From NCBI RefSeq assembly GCF_001513965.1, contig NZ_KQ948035.1, positions 6,041 to 70,040 on the forward strand: DNA of 64,000 bases, written 5' to 3'. The notes below the pieces were generated by a model, which saw only the letters and a list, made by a program, of their open reading frames with translations, was not told the DNA's origin and did not search any database. The translations under genes were made by a program, and so were the position numbers. This DNA comes from Streptomyces cellostaticus (GTDB lineage: Bacteria > Actinomycetota > Actinomycetes > Streptomycetales > Streptomycetaceae). Below, one piece after another: positions 53,108 through 62,531 of the stretch. Within the stretch, counting starts at the first letter, position 1. The number at the start of each line of letters is the position of its first letter.

Positions 53108-54148
53108 ATGATGCCGATCATGCGACAGTCACTCGACGAGACCAGCCGCCGGATCGTGGCCGTTCTCCTCGCCTCGCCCCGCGCGTCCTGGCGTGAGGTC
53201 GGTCGCGTCCTGGGACTTTCGGAGCGCACCGTCGTACGCCGCGCCGCTCCTCTGTACGCCGACGGCACTCTGCGCGCCACCGTCGTCCGCAACCCCGTGT
53301 ACTTCCCGGACCTGGTTCCCATCGCCCTGCGCATCCGTTGCCGCCCCAACAAGATCCGTGAGGTGGCCGGCGCCCTCGCGCGCCGCGACGACACCATCTG
53401 GGTCGACATCCTCGGCGGAGGCGACGAGATCTCCGCCGTCTTCTTCCTCGACGGTCCCGACGCCTGCAACACCCTCCTACTGCGTGACCTGCCCGCCACC
53501 GACGCCGTGCACTCCTGGACCGCCCACACCCTGCTGCGTGTCTTCCCCACCGCGTTCCGCTGGACCGCCGGCCTGCTCTCCTCTGAGGAAACGGCCCGCC
53601 TCGCCCCAGCACCACGTGTCGCACGACCCGCACCGCTCGACATCGACGGCGCGCTGATCGCGTCCCTCACCGAGGACGGCCGTACCACCTACACCGAACT
53701 CGCCCGCCGTGCCGGCACCACGGCACTCACCGCCCGCCGACGGCTCGACGCACTGGTGAGCGGCCAGGTCGTTCGCCTCGCCACCGAGGTGGACCTCGCG
53801 CTGCTCGGCGTACACGCCGAGGCTCTGCTGTGGATCACCGTGCAGCCCGGCGCGCTGGAGGAGACCGCCGAGACCCTCGCCGTCCATCCGCAGGTTCGTT
53901 TCACGGCCGCAACGACCGGCCCCGCCAACCTCCTGGTAGCCGTTGCGGCAACCGACCTGGACGCCCTCTATGCCTTCCTCGTCACCACGATCGGCCCGCT
54001 GAGCGGGATCACCGCCATCGACACCACCCCGCTCCTGGCAACGGCCAAACGCACCGGCCTCACACGCCGCTCTCATCGACGGACAGCAGGTCGCGGCAGG
54101 TCGCAGGCGTGCGCGGACGATCTGGGGAGTGATCCCGCGGGCGCGTAA
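53108..54148 (+). CDS. Lrp/AsnC-family regulator with two tandem units
   Basis: About 346 residues. Two AsnC-type helix-turn-helix units are visible: LDETSRRIVAVLLASPRASW with SERTVVRR, and LDIDGALIASLTEDGRTTYT with ALTARRRLDAL. Each is followed by a ligand-binding-like domain. It is a fused dimer of the usual 150-residue regulator. It is divergent from the amidohydrolase pseudogene, its probable former target. Several ATGs (53099-53120) are possible starts. The last 30 residues are basic and probably not structured. Confidence 0.85.
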   Translation: MMPIMRQSLDETSRRIVAVLLASPRASWREVGRVLGLSERTVVRRAAPLYADGTLRATVVRNPVYFPDLVPIALRIRCRPNKIREVAGALARRDDTIWVDILGGGDEISAVFFLDGPDACNTLLLRDLPATDAVHSWTAHTLLRVFPTAFRWTAGLLSSEETARLAPAPRVARPAPLDIDGALIASLTEDGRTTYTELARRAGTTALTARRRLDALVSGQVVRLATEVDLALLGVHAEALLWITVQPGALEETAETLAVHPQVRFTAATTGPANLLVAVAATDLDALYAFLVTTIGPLSGITAIDTTPLLATAKRTGLTRRSHRRTAGRGRSQACADDLGSDPAGA

Positions 54149-54236
54149 GGGGCCGCGCGGGCGGTTGTGATCGTAGCCTTCGTACGCCGTGGAGCATGCA
54201 GGAGCGTCCACGCCGTAAGGCTCTTGGCCCCCGCGT

Positions 54237-54263
54237 GGCCCGCCGTCCCGGGACCGGCGGGCC
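54237..54263 (+). terminator. Hairpin terminator after Lrp gene
   Basis: Perfect 9-bp stem GGCCCGCCG / CGGCGGGCC with a 9-nt loop, about 90 bp after the regulator stop. Confidence 0.6.
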
Positions 54264-54398
54264 GACGCCTTGGAGGGCGCCGACGCGGGGTAAGGGGAAC
54301 GTACGCTTCCGCAAGCCAAAACGGAACCCCCATTTCCTCTTGACCCCTCGACGTGCACACACGCACCCTGAACCCCACGCGCCGCAAGGGAGCAGAGC

Positions 54399-54569
54399 AT
54401 GAGCCGAGCCACTGACACACACCGCGTGGTGGAGTACTGGACGGACAAGAACACCCACGTGATCTTTCCCGTCGAACGATGCGAAGAAGTCGACCGCATG
54501 AGCGACGCGCAGCTGATCTTGGAGTACGGGGACCCCGAAGACGGGGCTGTCGCGCGCATCGTCCATTAG
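54399..54569 (+). CDS. Small protein (56 aa), unknown
   Basis: AAGGGAG lies 7 nt upstream of the ATG. The 56 residues are charged with one Cys (VERCEEVDRM), and the C-terminus is LEYGDPEDGAVARIVH. No signal peptide or membrane segment. It has its own terminator, and is convergent to the LuxC-ligase operon. It could be a small regulator or a peptide substrate; nothing in it decides. Confidence 0.6.
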   Translation: MSRATDTHRVVEYWTDKNTHVIFPVERCEEVDRMSDAQLILEYGDPEDGAVARIVH

Positions 54570-54570
54570 C

Positions 54571-54608
54571 CCGTGTGGGCGTCGGAGCCCTGCCCGTCGC
54601 CCACACGG
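54571..54608. terminator. Strong bidirectional hairpin terminator
   Basis: Perfect 11-bp stem CCGTGTGGGCG / CGCCCACACGG with a 16-nt loop, between the 56-residue gene and the 3' end of the reductase-ligase gene. Confidence 0.75.
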
Positions 54609-54616
54609 TGCCGCGG

Positions 54617-57121
54617 CTAGCGCAGGTCGATGACCGTGCGCAGCTTGCCGCTGGTGGCGGTGCGCTCGAACGTCTCCCTGCGCACGGTCTCCACGGCGAA
54701 GGCCAGCAGGCCCTCCGCCTCGGCCGAGGCCAGCTCCGTCACCTCGGCGACGAGGCCCTCCCGCGCGGCCTCGGGGTCGCTCGCGTACTGCTCGTCGAGC
54801 CGGACCGTCAGCACTTCCCGGTCGGAGCCGGACGCCACCAGCAACTGCATCTCACCGTGGTAGCCGAGGCGTTCCTGCACGGCCCGCAGGATGCGCCGGT
54901 AGTTGACGAAGTACGTGCCGACGCGCACGACGTCGCCGTAGCGCCCGAGCAGTTCCAGCCGCGGCACGTGGCTGCCGCACGGGCACGCGCCCTCCACCGT
55001 GCGACCCAGGTCACCGATCTCGTAGCGGTCCAGCCGCTGCCCGGCACGAGTACGGGAGGTGAACACCAGCCGTCCCGGTTCGCCCGGTACGACCGGCCGG
55101 TCCGTGTGCGGATCGAGGATCTCCAGGGTGTGCAGGTCGGTCAGCACATGGTGGACCGACCCCTCGCAGGCCGTGCACTGGTAGCCCAGTGGCCCCAGGT
55201 CGGTGCTGCCGTAGGCGGCGGAACGGATGACCTCGACGCCGAACTCCTCGGTCAGCACCCGGCGTTGCTCGGCGGTGAAGTGTTCTCCGCCGTAGAACAC
55301 CTTCCTGATCCCGCCGTAGGCACGCAGCCGGTCCGCCTCGGCGTGGAACAGCTGCCACAGGTAGGACGGCATACCGAAGAGGGTGTCCGCCCGATAGGTG
55401 ACCAGCGCCTCGGCGGTCATGGCGTGGTCGGGACCTGCGGCCATCGGGATCTGGGTGGCGTTCAGGCGCTCCAGAATGGAGAAGAAACTGATGAAGCTTC
55501 CGTACATCCCGCCGCAGTAGAACAGGTTGGCCGCCCGGTCACGGGCCGGGTCGAAGCCGGCGGCGAGCAGTCCGTCGGCTGCGGCGCACATCTGGTTGTC
55601 GTAGTCGTCGCAGGTGAACACCGACAGGGCGGGCGTGCCCGTGGAACCCCCGCTGCGGAAGTACAGGTGGGCGTGGCGTGGGTCCAGCGAGGCCAGAGCG
55701 CGCTGCACGCCCTCCTTGCCGAGCAGCGGTGCCTGTGGAGCCGGGGGCAGGACCGGGGGCGCCACCAGGTCGTCCAGACAGGCGACGGAGCGGAACTCCT
55801 CGCCGGGCGCGCGCACGCTCACCCGACGGCTGTAACGCTGCAACGCGTAGACACCGTCGTGCGGTTCGCCCTCGTAGCCTTCCAGCATGGAGCCGACCGG
55901 GGTGACCCGGGTGACCCCCGCGGCGAAGAGGGCGCGTGACAGCTCGGCCACGTCCGCCCGGCTGCCGCCGACGGCAGCGGTCTGCAGATAGCGGCGCATC
56001 GGTCGCAGTGTCGCCGTGACCGTGTGCCGGGGGAGCGGCTTCACCCAGACGCTGCGGTGCAGCGGGGAGGCGTCGAGCGCCGGCCGGGTGTCCGCCATCA
56101 CCCGCCAGGAACCGTCGTCGGCGGCGAACACGCGGGTGAGACCGAGGTGTTGTTCGAGCCGGGCAAGCTGCTGCACGGTGGTGATCTCCGCCTGCTCGGC
56201 CGGTCCGGGCAGCGGCGCGCGCCGGGCGTCGGACACCTTCGCCAGCCGCTCGGCGAACCGCCCGGCGAACGCGAAGACCTCCCCGGCGTCCGGAGTGTCG
56301 AGATACACCACCTGCGGGCTGGAGCAGGCCTGCTGTTCGAAGCGGCACACATCCTCGGCGAGCGCGTCGAGGATGCTGTCGTCGCCCCACGCTTGCCGGG
56401 TCAGGTAGGCGAAGGAGATCCGATGCCCCCACTCGACCACCCGGCAGCCGGGCGGTGCGAGTTCGCTCACCGCGCGTACGGCGTCCTCACCGCCCCAGGC
56501 GGCGATCGCATCGGCCTGCCCGCACAGCGCCTGGAGCCAGTCCTGGCGCGATGACGGGAAGCGGAGGGCCACCACGCGCTCGGAGATCAGCCCGGTCGGG
56601 TCGGCGTCCCCGAGCGCGGCGAGCAGGCCCTGGGCGAGTGCGGTGTCGGAGCTGCTGGTCTTCAGCACGTTGACGTTGCCTGCCAGCAGGCCCTCGACGA
56701 CACTCAGCGGAGCCACGGCCGCGGCGTTGCCGGGCGCGATGTGCACCAGCAGGCCTACGGGCGCCCAGGACTCGTACACCGTCTCGCGGCCGTCCGGCCG
56801 GGTCAGCCGCTCCGGCCGCAGCCCGCCCAGCTCCCGGCGCAGTTTGCGTTCCAGTGCCTGCCAGGTGAGTGCGCCGGCCAGTTCGGCCAAGGTGGCCGCG
56901 GCCTCGGCGGCGGTCAGCTGCCCGGCCAGTCGGCCGTACAGGGCGGAGCCGGGATCGGCCAGGTCACGGCTGACCGCGGCGCAGGCGCCGAGCACCACGT
57001 CGGTGGGCAGCGGACGCGCCAGGACCCGCGCGGTCAGCTCCGCCAGCCCGGCGAGCCGTCGGCCGGCCTCGGTGTCGTCGATGAACTCGCCCTGCCAGAG
57101 GTGGAGTGCGGAGGTGGTCAC
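54617..57121 (-). CDS. LuxC-type acyl-CoA reductase fused to PaaK-like adenylate-forming ligase
   Basis: 834 residues. The N-terminal half (about 1-440) is an aldehyde-dehydrogenase-fold acyl reductase: GLLVHIAPGNAAAVAPLS for nucleotide binding and the catalytic Cys in EQQACSSPQ. The C-terminal half is a phenylacetate-CoA ligase-like enzyme with FRSGGSTGTPALSVF, AYGSTDLGPLGYQ and a zinc-like CTAC/CPC pair, ending with VGTYFVNYRRI and TSGKLRTVID. It could activate an acid and reduce it to aldehyde in one chain, as LuxE+LuxC do in the fatty acid reductase complex. GTG overlaps the LuxE-like stop. I know no described fusion of this order. Confidence 0.85.
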   Translation of the reverse strand: MTTSALHLWQGEFIDDTEAGRRLAGLAELTARVLARPLPTDVVLGACAAVSRDLADPGSALYGRLAGQLTAAEAAATLAELAGALTWQALERKLRRELGGLRPERLTRPDGRETVYESWAPVGLLVHIAPGNAAAVAPLSVVEGLLAGNVNVLKTSSSDTALAQGLLAALGDADPTGLISERVVALRFPSSRQDWLQALCGQADAIAAWGGEDAVRAVSELAPPGCRVVEWGHRISFAYLTRQAWGDDSILDALAEDVCRFEQQACSSPQVVYLDTPDAGEVFAFAGRFAERLAKVSDARRAPLPGPAEQAEITTVQQLARLEQHLGLTRVFAADDGSWRVMADTRPALDASPLHRSVWVKPLPRHTVTATLRPMRRYLQTAAVGGSRADVAELSRALFAAGVTRVTPVGSMLEGYEGEPHDGVYALQRYSRRVSVRAPGEEFRSVACLDDLVAPPVLPPAPQAPLLGKEGVQRALASLDPRHAHLYFRSGGSTGTPALSVFTCDDYDNQMCAAADGLLAAGFDPARDRAANLFYCGGMYGSFISFFSILERLNATQIPMAAGPDHAMTAEALVTYRADTLFGMPSYLWQLFHAEADRLRAYGGIRKVFYGGEHFTAEQRRVLTEEFGVEVIRSAAYGSTDLGPLGYQCTACEGSVHHVLTDLHTLEILDPHTDRPVVPGEPGRLVFTSRTRAGQRLDRYEIGDLGRTVEGACPCGSHVPRLELLGRYGDVVRVGTYFVNYRRILRAVQERLGYHGEMQLLVASGSDREVLTVRLDEQYASDPEAAREGLVAEVTELASAEAEGLLAFAVETVRRETFERTATSGKLRTVIDLR

Positions 57122-58278
57122 GACATTCCCTTCATCAGTTCCGCGGCGGCGACCGCGCAACTGCGGTTGCGGCTCACCCCGGCACGGCCGTGCACGGTGA
57201 ACCAGTCGGTGGACAGCGGGCAGGGGCAGTCCTCGCCCGGGTGCAGCGAGGCGAGGTCACCCATCACGACGCTCTGCGCCGGAACGGAGGTGATGTACGG
57301 GCTGACCAGGTGAAGAAAGCCACGCTCTCCGTACGGCAGCGGGCGCAGCGTCCCCGTGTCGCGGATCGCGGCGCGTGACCACACGGGCACGTGCAGCCGG
57401 TGGTGTGCGCACTCGACGTACGGCACGCAGTGCTCGACGGAGCCGAAGGTGTCCCGGACACGGTCGCCCGGGATGCCGAGGCGTTCGGTGATGTCGGCGT
57501 AGAACGCGTCCTTGCCGATCTGCCGGTCGGCGTGGGCCTTCCAGCCGCCTCCGAGCACCACCAGGGATCCCTCGGGCAGCCGTAGCGGCGGCAGACCCAT
57601 CGCCCTCATCCGTTCCAGGGTGAAGTGCAGGAAGGCCGGGAAGCCCAGGATGCGCACCGGCACGTCGTCCTCCGCGTAGCGCTGGAGCGCCGCGATGCAG
57701 CCGTGCACGTCGAACTCGTGGCCGGAGCCGGTGTGCCGCAGCGCGTGCGTGGTGTGCCGGGCCGGGGCGAAGTCGCACAGGTAGTTGTCGGTGAACGACG
57801 TGCCCAGCTTCAGTGACGGCGCGGGCTCGTAGCTGTAGAGCAGGTAGTTGACCGGCTGGTCGGGGGTGATCCAGCCGTAGTGGTCGAAGATCCGGGCCAC
57901 CATGCGCTGCGCCGAGCGGATCGTCCACTCGTCGAAGAACATCTGCGACTTCTGTCCCGTGGTGCCCGAGGACGTCAGATGCAGGAACACCTCGTCGCGG
58001 GGGACCGAGAGCACCTCGTGGCGTTTGAAGAAGGCGGCGGGCACGAGCGGGGTGCGCACGCCTTCGCCGACCGTGGGCGCGGGAGCCTCGGGCGGATCCT
58101 GGAGCAGGGCGGCGAAGAACGGGGAGCGGCGGGCGTGCCAGGCGTTGGACTCGGCCATCGCCGCGGCGAACAGCGCGTCGGCGCCGACCGCGTAGGGCTC
58201 CGCCAGGTCGCACAGCCGCTGCACGTGAGCGAGCGCCGCCGGGTCGGGGACCTCGACCGGAGCGAGATGGGGGTTCAT
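57118..58278 (-). CDS. LuxE-like acyl-protein synthetase
   Basis: 386 residues: PAAFFKRHEVLSVPRDEVFL, the ATP loop LTSSGTTGQKSQMFFDE, and GFPAFLHFTLERM, all typical of LuxE. LuxE adenylates fatty acids and carries the acyl group on a Cys before handing it to LuxC. A C-terminal Cys is present (RNRSCAVAAAE). GAGGTG precedes the ATG. It is coupled by 4-bp overlaps to the GNAT gene before and the reductase-ligase after. Confidence 0.87.
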   Translation of the reverse strand: MNPHLAPVEVPDPAALAHVQRLCDLAEPYAVGADALFAAAMAESNAWHARRSPFFAALLQDPPEAPAPTVGEGVRTPLVPAAFFKRHEVLSVPRDEVFLHLTSSGTTGQKSQMFFDEWTIRSAQRMVARIFDHYGWITPDQPVNYLLYSYEPAPSLKLGTSFTDNYLCDFAPARHTTHALRHTGSGHEFDVHGCIAALQRYAEDDVPVRILGFPAFLHFTLERMRAMGLPPLRLPEGSLVVLGGGWKAHADRQIGKDAFYADITERLGIPGDRVRDTFGSVEHCVPYVECAHHRLHVPVWSRAAIRDTGTLRPLPYGERGFLHLVSPYITSVPAQSVVMGDLASLHPGEDCPCPLSTDWFTVHGRAGVSRNRSCAVAAAELMKGMS

Positions 58279-59411
58279 CGGGACACCTCGTGAAGGGGCA
58301 GGTAGGTGGCGGTCCAGGCGCTCAGGTAGGCGCCGAGGTACGGCTGCAGCAAGGGGCTGACGGCCGTCGTCCGGAAGTCGATCTGGCGACTGGTGCGGGA
58401 CAGCACCACGTAGTCGTGGAAGCGGTCGTGAATACGGCGCATCGCCGGATAGACCGCGCTCGGCACGAACCCTGAGGCGAGGAAGACCTCCAGCGCCTCG
58501 GTGTCGGCCAGGGGGAGCAGCGTCTCGGCGTAGTCCGCGCCGGCCCGGGTGACCATGGTCATCAGCGCCTCCAGCGCGCCGGCCACCGCGGCCGGGCGCG
58601 GATGAACGGCGACCAGGGCGCAGCTGCCCGCCACCGGGTCGAGGTCGGCGTACGCCTCGAAGCCACCGTCGGCCGCCACCAGGAGCGCGTTCGGCGTGTG
58701 CAGCGGGAAGAAGCGGTCGCCCGCGTCGGGGAAACGCTCCAGGAAGCGGCGCCGGACGAAGGCCGGGGCGGCGATCAACTCGATGGGAGCGGCACCGGAG
58801 AGGGAGCGTGCTGCTCCGCGATCCGGGACGAGTCCCGTACCGGCGTAGTCGATGCCAATGCCGGCGGACGCGGCGGACAGCAGCGCCGACAGGCGTTCGG
58901 GCACGCGCTCGACGGGGGCCCGGCGATCCAGCACGCCCTCGGCGTAGCGGGCGAAGAGCGCGAGGCTCTCGCACCCCTCGACCTCCACCGCGTTGGGCAT
59001 CAGACCGAGCGGCCGGAAACCGTTGCGTACGACGACGTGCTGGGGGCCCTCGGTGACGACACGGACGGTGGCGTACACCGAGTCGAGGCGGCCGGTGCCG
59101 AACGCCTCATCGCAGACGGCGCCGGTCAGCCGGGAGGCCAGTCCGCCGCCGCGGTGGCCGGGATGTACGGCGAGACCGACGAGCTTGCCGATGCGGCTGC
59201 CCGGATCGGTCTGCACGACGGCGGAGCCGACGAGGTCGCCGCGGTGCGTGCGGGCGGTGAGCCAGTGCGCGGTGCCGTCGGTGATCAGCCGGCGCATCAC
59301 GGCCGGGTCACTGCCGAGCGGTACCGGATAGCCGTGCCCGTACACCTCGAAGTACAACTGCCGCAGTTCCGCGATGTCCTGGACCGCGGCGGGGGAGACG
59401 ACGACACTCAC
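58275..59411 (-). CDS. GNAT-type acyltransferase, two-domain
   Basis: 378 residues. The N-terminal GNAT domain has LVGLAVHPGHRGGGLASRLTG as acyl-CoA loop. The C-terminal half has no clear GNAT loop (but SCALVAVHPRPAAVAGALEA) and may be a degenerate second copy. In this operon it could transfer an activated acyl group to an amine. GTG overlaps the MFS stop; its own stop overlaps the LuxE-like start. Confidence 0.8.
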   Translation of the reverse strand: MSVVVSPAAVQDIAELRQLYFEVYGHGYPVPLGSDPAVMRRLITDGTAHWLTARTHRGDLVGSAVVQTDPGSRIGKLVGLAVHPGHRGGGLASRLTGAVCDEAFGTGRLDSVYATVRVVTEGPQHVVVRNGFRPLGLMPNAVEVEGCESLALFARYAEGVLDRRAPVERVPERLSALLSAASAGIGIDYAGTGLVPDRGAARSLSGAAPIELIAAPAFVRRRFLERFPDAGDRFFPLHTPNALLVAADGGFEAYADLDPVAGSCALVAVHPRPAAVAGALEALMTMVTRAGADYAETLLPLADTEALEVFLASGFVPSAVYPAMRRIHDRFHDYVVLSRTSRQIDFRTTAVSPLLQPYLGAYLSAWTATYLPLHEVSR

Positions 59412-60694
59412 GATGTCTCTCCCGCCCGTGCGAGGGGCTGCGCGGCGGACGCCTGCGACCCGTCTGCGTCCGCCCGACCGCCGAGCCACCACAGCGCCAG
59501 CGCGACCGGCACGAGACCTGCGCCCTGCACCAGGCAGAGCGTGCGGGCCGTCAGATGGTCACCCAATGCGCCGAAGACGAGTGAGGCCACGGGGAACGTG
59601 GCACCGAGCAGCGCCTGCATGACCGCGAAGAACTCCGGCTTGTCGTCGGCGGGCACCAGCCGCTGGAACAGCGCGACGAACCGGACGCCGATCACGCCGA
59701 CGCACCAGCCGACGACGCACAGCGCACCGAACGCAACGGCGTGCCCGGCGACCAGCCCCGGCATCGCGAGAGCCCCGGCCATCACGGTCAGACACACGCT
59801 GCCCACGGCGACCGGGCGCCCCGGAACGCGGGCACCGGTGAAGGACCCGACGAGCGTGCCCGCGCCGAGCGCCGCCTCCAGCGAGGCCACGGTGGAGCCG
59901 GTGGAGTGCAGCACACCCCGCGTGTAGAGCGGCATCACGACGTAGACAGCGGTGGTGAAGACGTTGGCGGCGGCGAAGCAGACCAGTACCCGGCGGATGA
60001 ACGGCAGTCCGGCCAGGACCTGGCGCAGCGACCGCGCTGCGGGCGCCGTGCCGCTCGCCGGTCCGTGTGCCCGCGTCGTGGCGTGCGGAAAGCGTGCCGA
60101 GAGGACCAGCAGGGCGGCGAACAGGTAGGCGACCGCGCAGGCGGCGACGACGCCCGGGAGTCCGCCTGTGTCGACCGCGAGTGGGCCGAGCAGTCCTCCG
60201 CCGAGCCCGGCGACCGACTGGGTGGACAGCTCGAATCCGGTGGCCGCTTCGATGTCGGCGTCCTCGACGAGCTCCGGCACCGACGTCGTCAGGCACGGGT
60301 CGAAGAGCGCCTGACAGGCTGCCAGCGCCAGCCCCACTGCGTAGATCGCGGCCATCGGCAGCGCCCCGGCCTGCGCCAGGACGGCCGCCGCCGTGGCCGC
60401 CGCGCCGGCTACGGCCGCCGCGCCGGCCAGTACCGTCCGGTGGGCGTGACGTGCGACGACGCGCGCAATCACGGGGGCGAGCGCGACCGCGGGCAGCGTA
60501 CTGACCATGAGGAACAGGCCCGAGTCGAGCCCGCGGTGTCGGCCGCCCGCGAACCCGACCAGCCACCAGACCGCGCCGACCTGGAACATCCTGCTCGCAG
60601 CCTGGGTGAGGAGCTGACCGGCCCAGACCCGGCCGAACGACCGGTTGCGCAGCACGAGGGGCAGACGGCGTGCGCGTGACCCCAGCGCGTTCAT
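59408..60694 (-). CDS. MFS transporter
   Basis: 428 residues with about 12 membrane segments (FGRVWAGQLLTQAASRMFQV at the start, typical of MFS_3 exporters). ATG overlaps the preceding ligase stop by 4 bp and its stop overlaps the GNAT start. Probably exports the operon product. Confidence 0.86.
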   Translation of the reverse strand: MNALGSRARRLPLVLRNRSFGRVWAGQLLTQAASRMFQVGAVWWLVGFAGGRHRGLDSGLFLMVSTLPAVALAPVIARVVARHAHRTVLAGAAAVAGAAATAAAVLAQAGALPMAAIYAVGLALAACQALFDPCLTTSVPELVEDADIEAATGFELSTQSVAGLGGGLLGPLAVDTGGLPGVVAACAVAYLFAALLVLSARFPHATTRAHGPASGTAPAARSLRQVLAGLPFIRRVLVCFAAANVFTTAVYVVMPLYTRGVLHSTGSTVASLEAALGAGTLVGSFTGARVPGRPVAVGSVCLTVMAGALAMPGLVAGHAVAFGALCVVGWCVGVIGVRFVALFQRLVPADDKPEFFAVMQALLGATFPVASLVFGALGDHLTARTLCLVQGAGLVPVALALWWLGGRADADGSQASAAQPLARAGETS

Positions 60695-61953
60695 GAGTGC
60701 GGCCGTTCGTCGACGACACGGATGAGCTTGCCCGAACGGGAGTTGACGGCCAGGTCCTGGTGCCGCACCCATTGGACGGTGAGCGGATTGACGTGACCGG
60801 CGGCGGTCGCGCTCCGATAGAGCGGGCGTTGCGCCAGGACCGCGGCGGCGACGGCATCTGCCAACGCGGCGTTCCCGTCCCCGGGTTCAGCCGTCGCGAG
60901 CCGCAGCACCAAGCCGTCCCGGCCGTTGCTGCGACGCACCACGAGTTGCAGCCCCGTCACCTCACCGGCCGTGTCGGCAGCCATGACGATGTCGTGGACG
61001 TCCTGGGTGTAGAGGGAGACGGGACCGACCCGCACGCCCTCCTCGGCGCGGCCCAGGATGCGGAAGACACCGGCGTCCCGGTCCACCCACTCGGCCCGGT
61101 CACCGGCCGGATATCGGAGCACCGGCATGAGCCGTCTGCGCAGGTCGGTGACGACCAGCCGCCCCGGAACACCGTCGCCGGTGACGGGCTGGTCGGTCTC
61201 GTCGTCGAGGATCTCGACCACCGTGTACGGGGTGAACACGCGGTGCACACGCGGGTCACCGCCGGGTACCGCCTCCCCGAGCAGCCCGGCGTCCACGCTC
61301 GCGTAGCCGAGGGACCGCACCTGCGCCTTCGGGAACGCGCCCTCAAGCAGCGGGAGTTGGTCGCCGAAGAGGCATTCACCGCCGAAGAACAGCAGCTCCA
61401 CGTCCGGGAGCGACCGGCCGGCGGAGGTGAGGCGCTCGGCGAGGGAGCACAGGGTGGTGGGCGTTCCGGCGACGACCTGGACCTGGAATTCCTCCAGGGT
61501 GGCCGCGGTGGATTCCCAGGGCGCCGCACCGCCGATGGGGAGGCGGACGTTGGCCACCGGGGAACGGTGCAGCGAGTCCAGGACGAAGCTGAAACTGGCG
61601 TACAGGTCACCCGCGTAGAACAGGTCGGCGACCCGGTGGCCCGGCCGCAGCCCGGCATGGGCAAGGCCGGCGCCGAACGCCGTGGTGAACTCCCGCCATT
61701 CCCTGCGCGTGTAGTACGAGAACTTCGGGGATCCGGTGGTGCCACCGCTGCGGAAGACGACCGCCTCGTGGAGCGGGGCGGTCAGCAGTCTGTTGTCGCG
61801 GGGCGAGTTGGCCCGCCAGAAGTCGGCCTGCGGCACCACCGGAAGCTCCGTGAGGCGTGCCACCTGACTGGGAAGGTGAGCGTAGAGCTCACGGTAGAAA
61901 GGCGAGTTGTGGCGCGCGAAGCGTATGAGCTCCGCGAGTGGTTGAACCGGCAT
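60691..61953 (-). CDS. PaaK-like adenylate-forming ligase
   Basis: 420 residues: FARHNSPFYRELYAHLPSQV at the N-terminus, the ATP loop FRSGGTTGSPKFSYYTR, LGYASVDAGLLGE, and a C-terminal NSRSGKLIRVVDE with the catalytic Lys region. It is the first gene of the operon and the third adenylating activity in it. ATG 61953 has AGGA upstream. The same frame stays open about 50 codons upstream with coding-like sequence but no start, so the original N-terminus may have been longer. Confidence 0.85.
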   Translation of the reverse strand: MPVQPLAELIRFARHNSPFYRELYAHLPSQVARLTELPVVPQADFWRANSPRDNRLLTAPLHEAVVFRSGGTTGSPKFSYYTRREWREFTTAFGAGLAHAGLRPGHRVADLFYAGDLYASFSFVLDSLHRSPVANVRLPIGGAAPWESTAATLEEFQVQVVAGTPTTLCSLAERLTSAGRSLPDVELLFFGGECLFGDQLPLLEGAFPKAQVRSLGYASVDAGLLGEAVPGGDPRVHRVFTPYTVVEILDDETDQPVTGDGVPGRLVVTDLRRRLMPVLRYPAGDRAEWVDRDAGVFRILGRAEEGVRVGPVSLYTQDVHDIVMAADTAGEVTGLQLVVRRSNGRDGLVLRLATAEPGDGNAALADAVAAAVLAQRPLYRSATAAGHVNPLTVQWVRHQDLAVNSRSGKLIRVVDERPHS

Positions 61954-62531
61954 CAATTCCTGCTCGAAGGCGTGAACCGTCGGAATGGAAAAGGCCGACG
62001 GCGGTACGACGAGTGGGGCCGCTCCGGAACGGAGGAAGGCCTTGTCGTTGAGATGTGAATCAACGGTGCACCGCGATGATCGGGGCGCCCGGAGCAGAAG
62101 GATATCTCAATATTCGGGACGGGCTTGCGCTAACTGGCCATGTGAGCAGGGGGCTTCGGTGCGCGAGGGGACGGGCTGTGGCTGCTTTTGGTTCCCTCGG
62201 AACCGGAGACGACTGTCACATGAAAACCCTTTCTATAAGGAATTGTTGAGTGTTCCGCAAGTGGCCTTTATGGAATGAGAGCCGAGGACAATCTCGAGGC
62301 TTGGCCGAGAGGAGGATGAGGGGAGGCGGTTCATGTGACTGTCAGCTGCCGCGAGATCGTCTGATTCTGACCGGCGGTGGAGCGGCCTTCCTCGAAAACG
62401 CCGGCGCTGTTCTTGGCCCGCTCCGGCACTGGCGGGTGGTGAGAGCACCAGGCTGCCGGGGCATGCGGCTGGGGCGAACCGCCTAGGTTCGATGGGGAAT
62501 TGACGAGAGTCAGTGCAGAGATCGGAGACCC
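61954..62531. other. AT-richer divergent region, long leader of the acyl-reductase operon
   Basis: 578 bp with clearly lower GC near 62100-62290. It contains a leftward promoter candidate and, downstream of it, a 29-codon frame (62130-62219, - strand, GTG with AAAGGG upstream) that could be a leader peptide. No gene of normal length is supported. A weaker open frame on the + strand (62250-62486) lacks coding bias. Confidence 0.4.
62232..62260 (-). promoter_or_regulatory. Candidate promoter of the LuxC/LuxE-type operon
   Basis: On the - strand, -35 TTGCGG and -10 TATAGA are separated by 17 bp, in the AT-rich stretch. The leader to the first ligase gene would be about 270 nt, long enough for post-initiation control. 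Confidence 0.45.

Noticed and set aside
26337..61953. Bioluminescence system (luciferase-like gene plus LuxC and LuxE)
   Set aside because: The luciferase-like gene is a broken F420-type oxidoreductase 28 kb away, and no LuxA/LuxB or LuxD is present.
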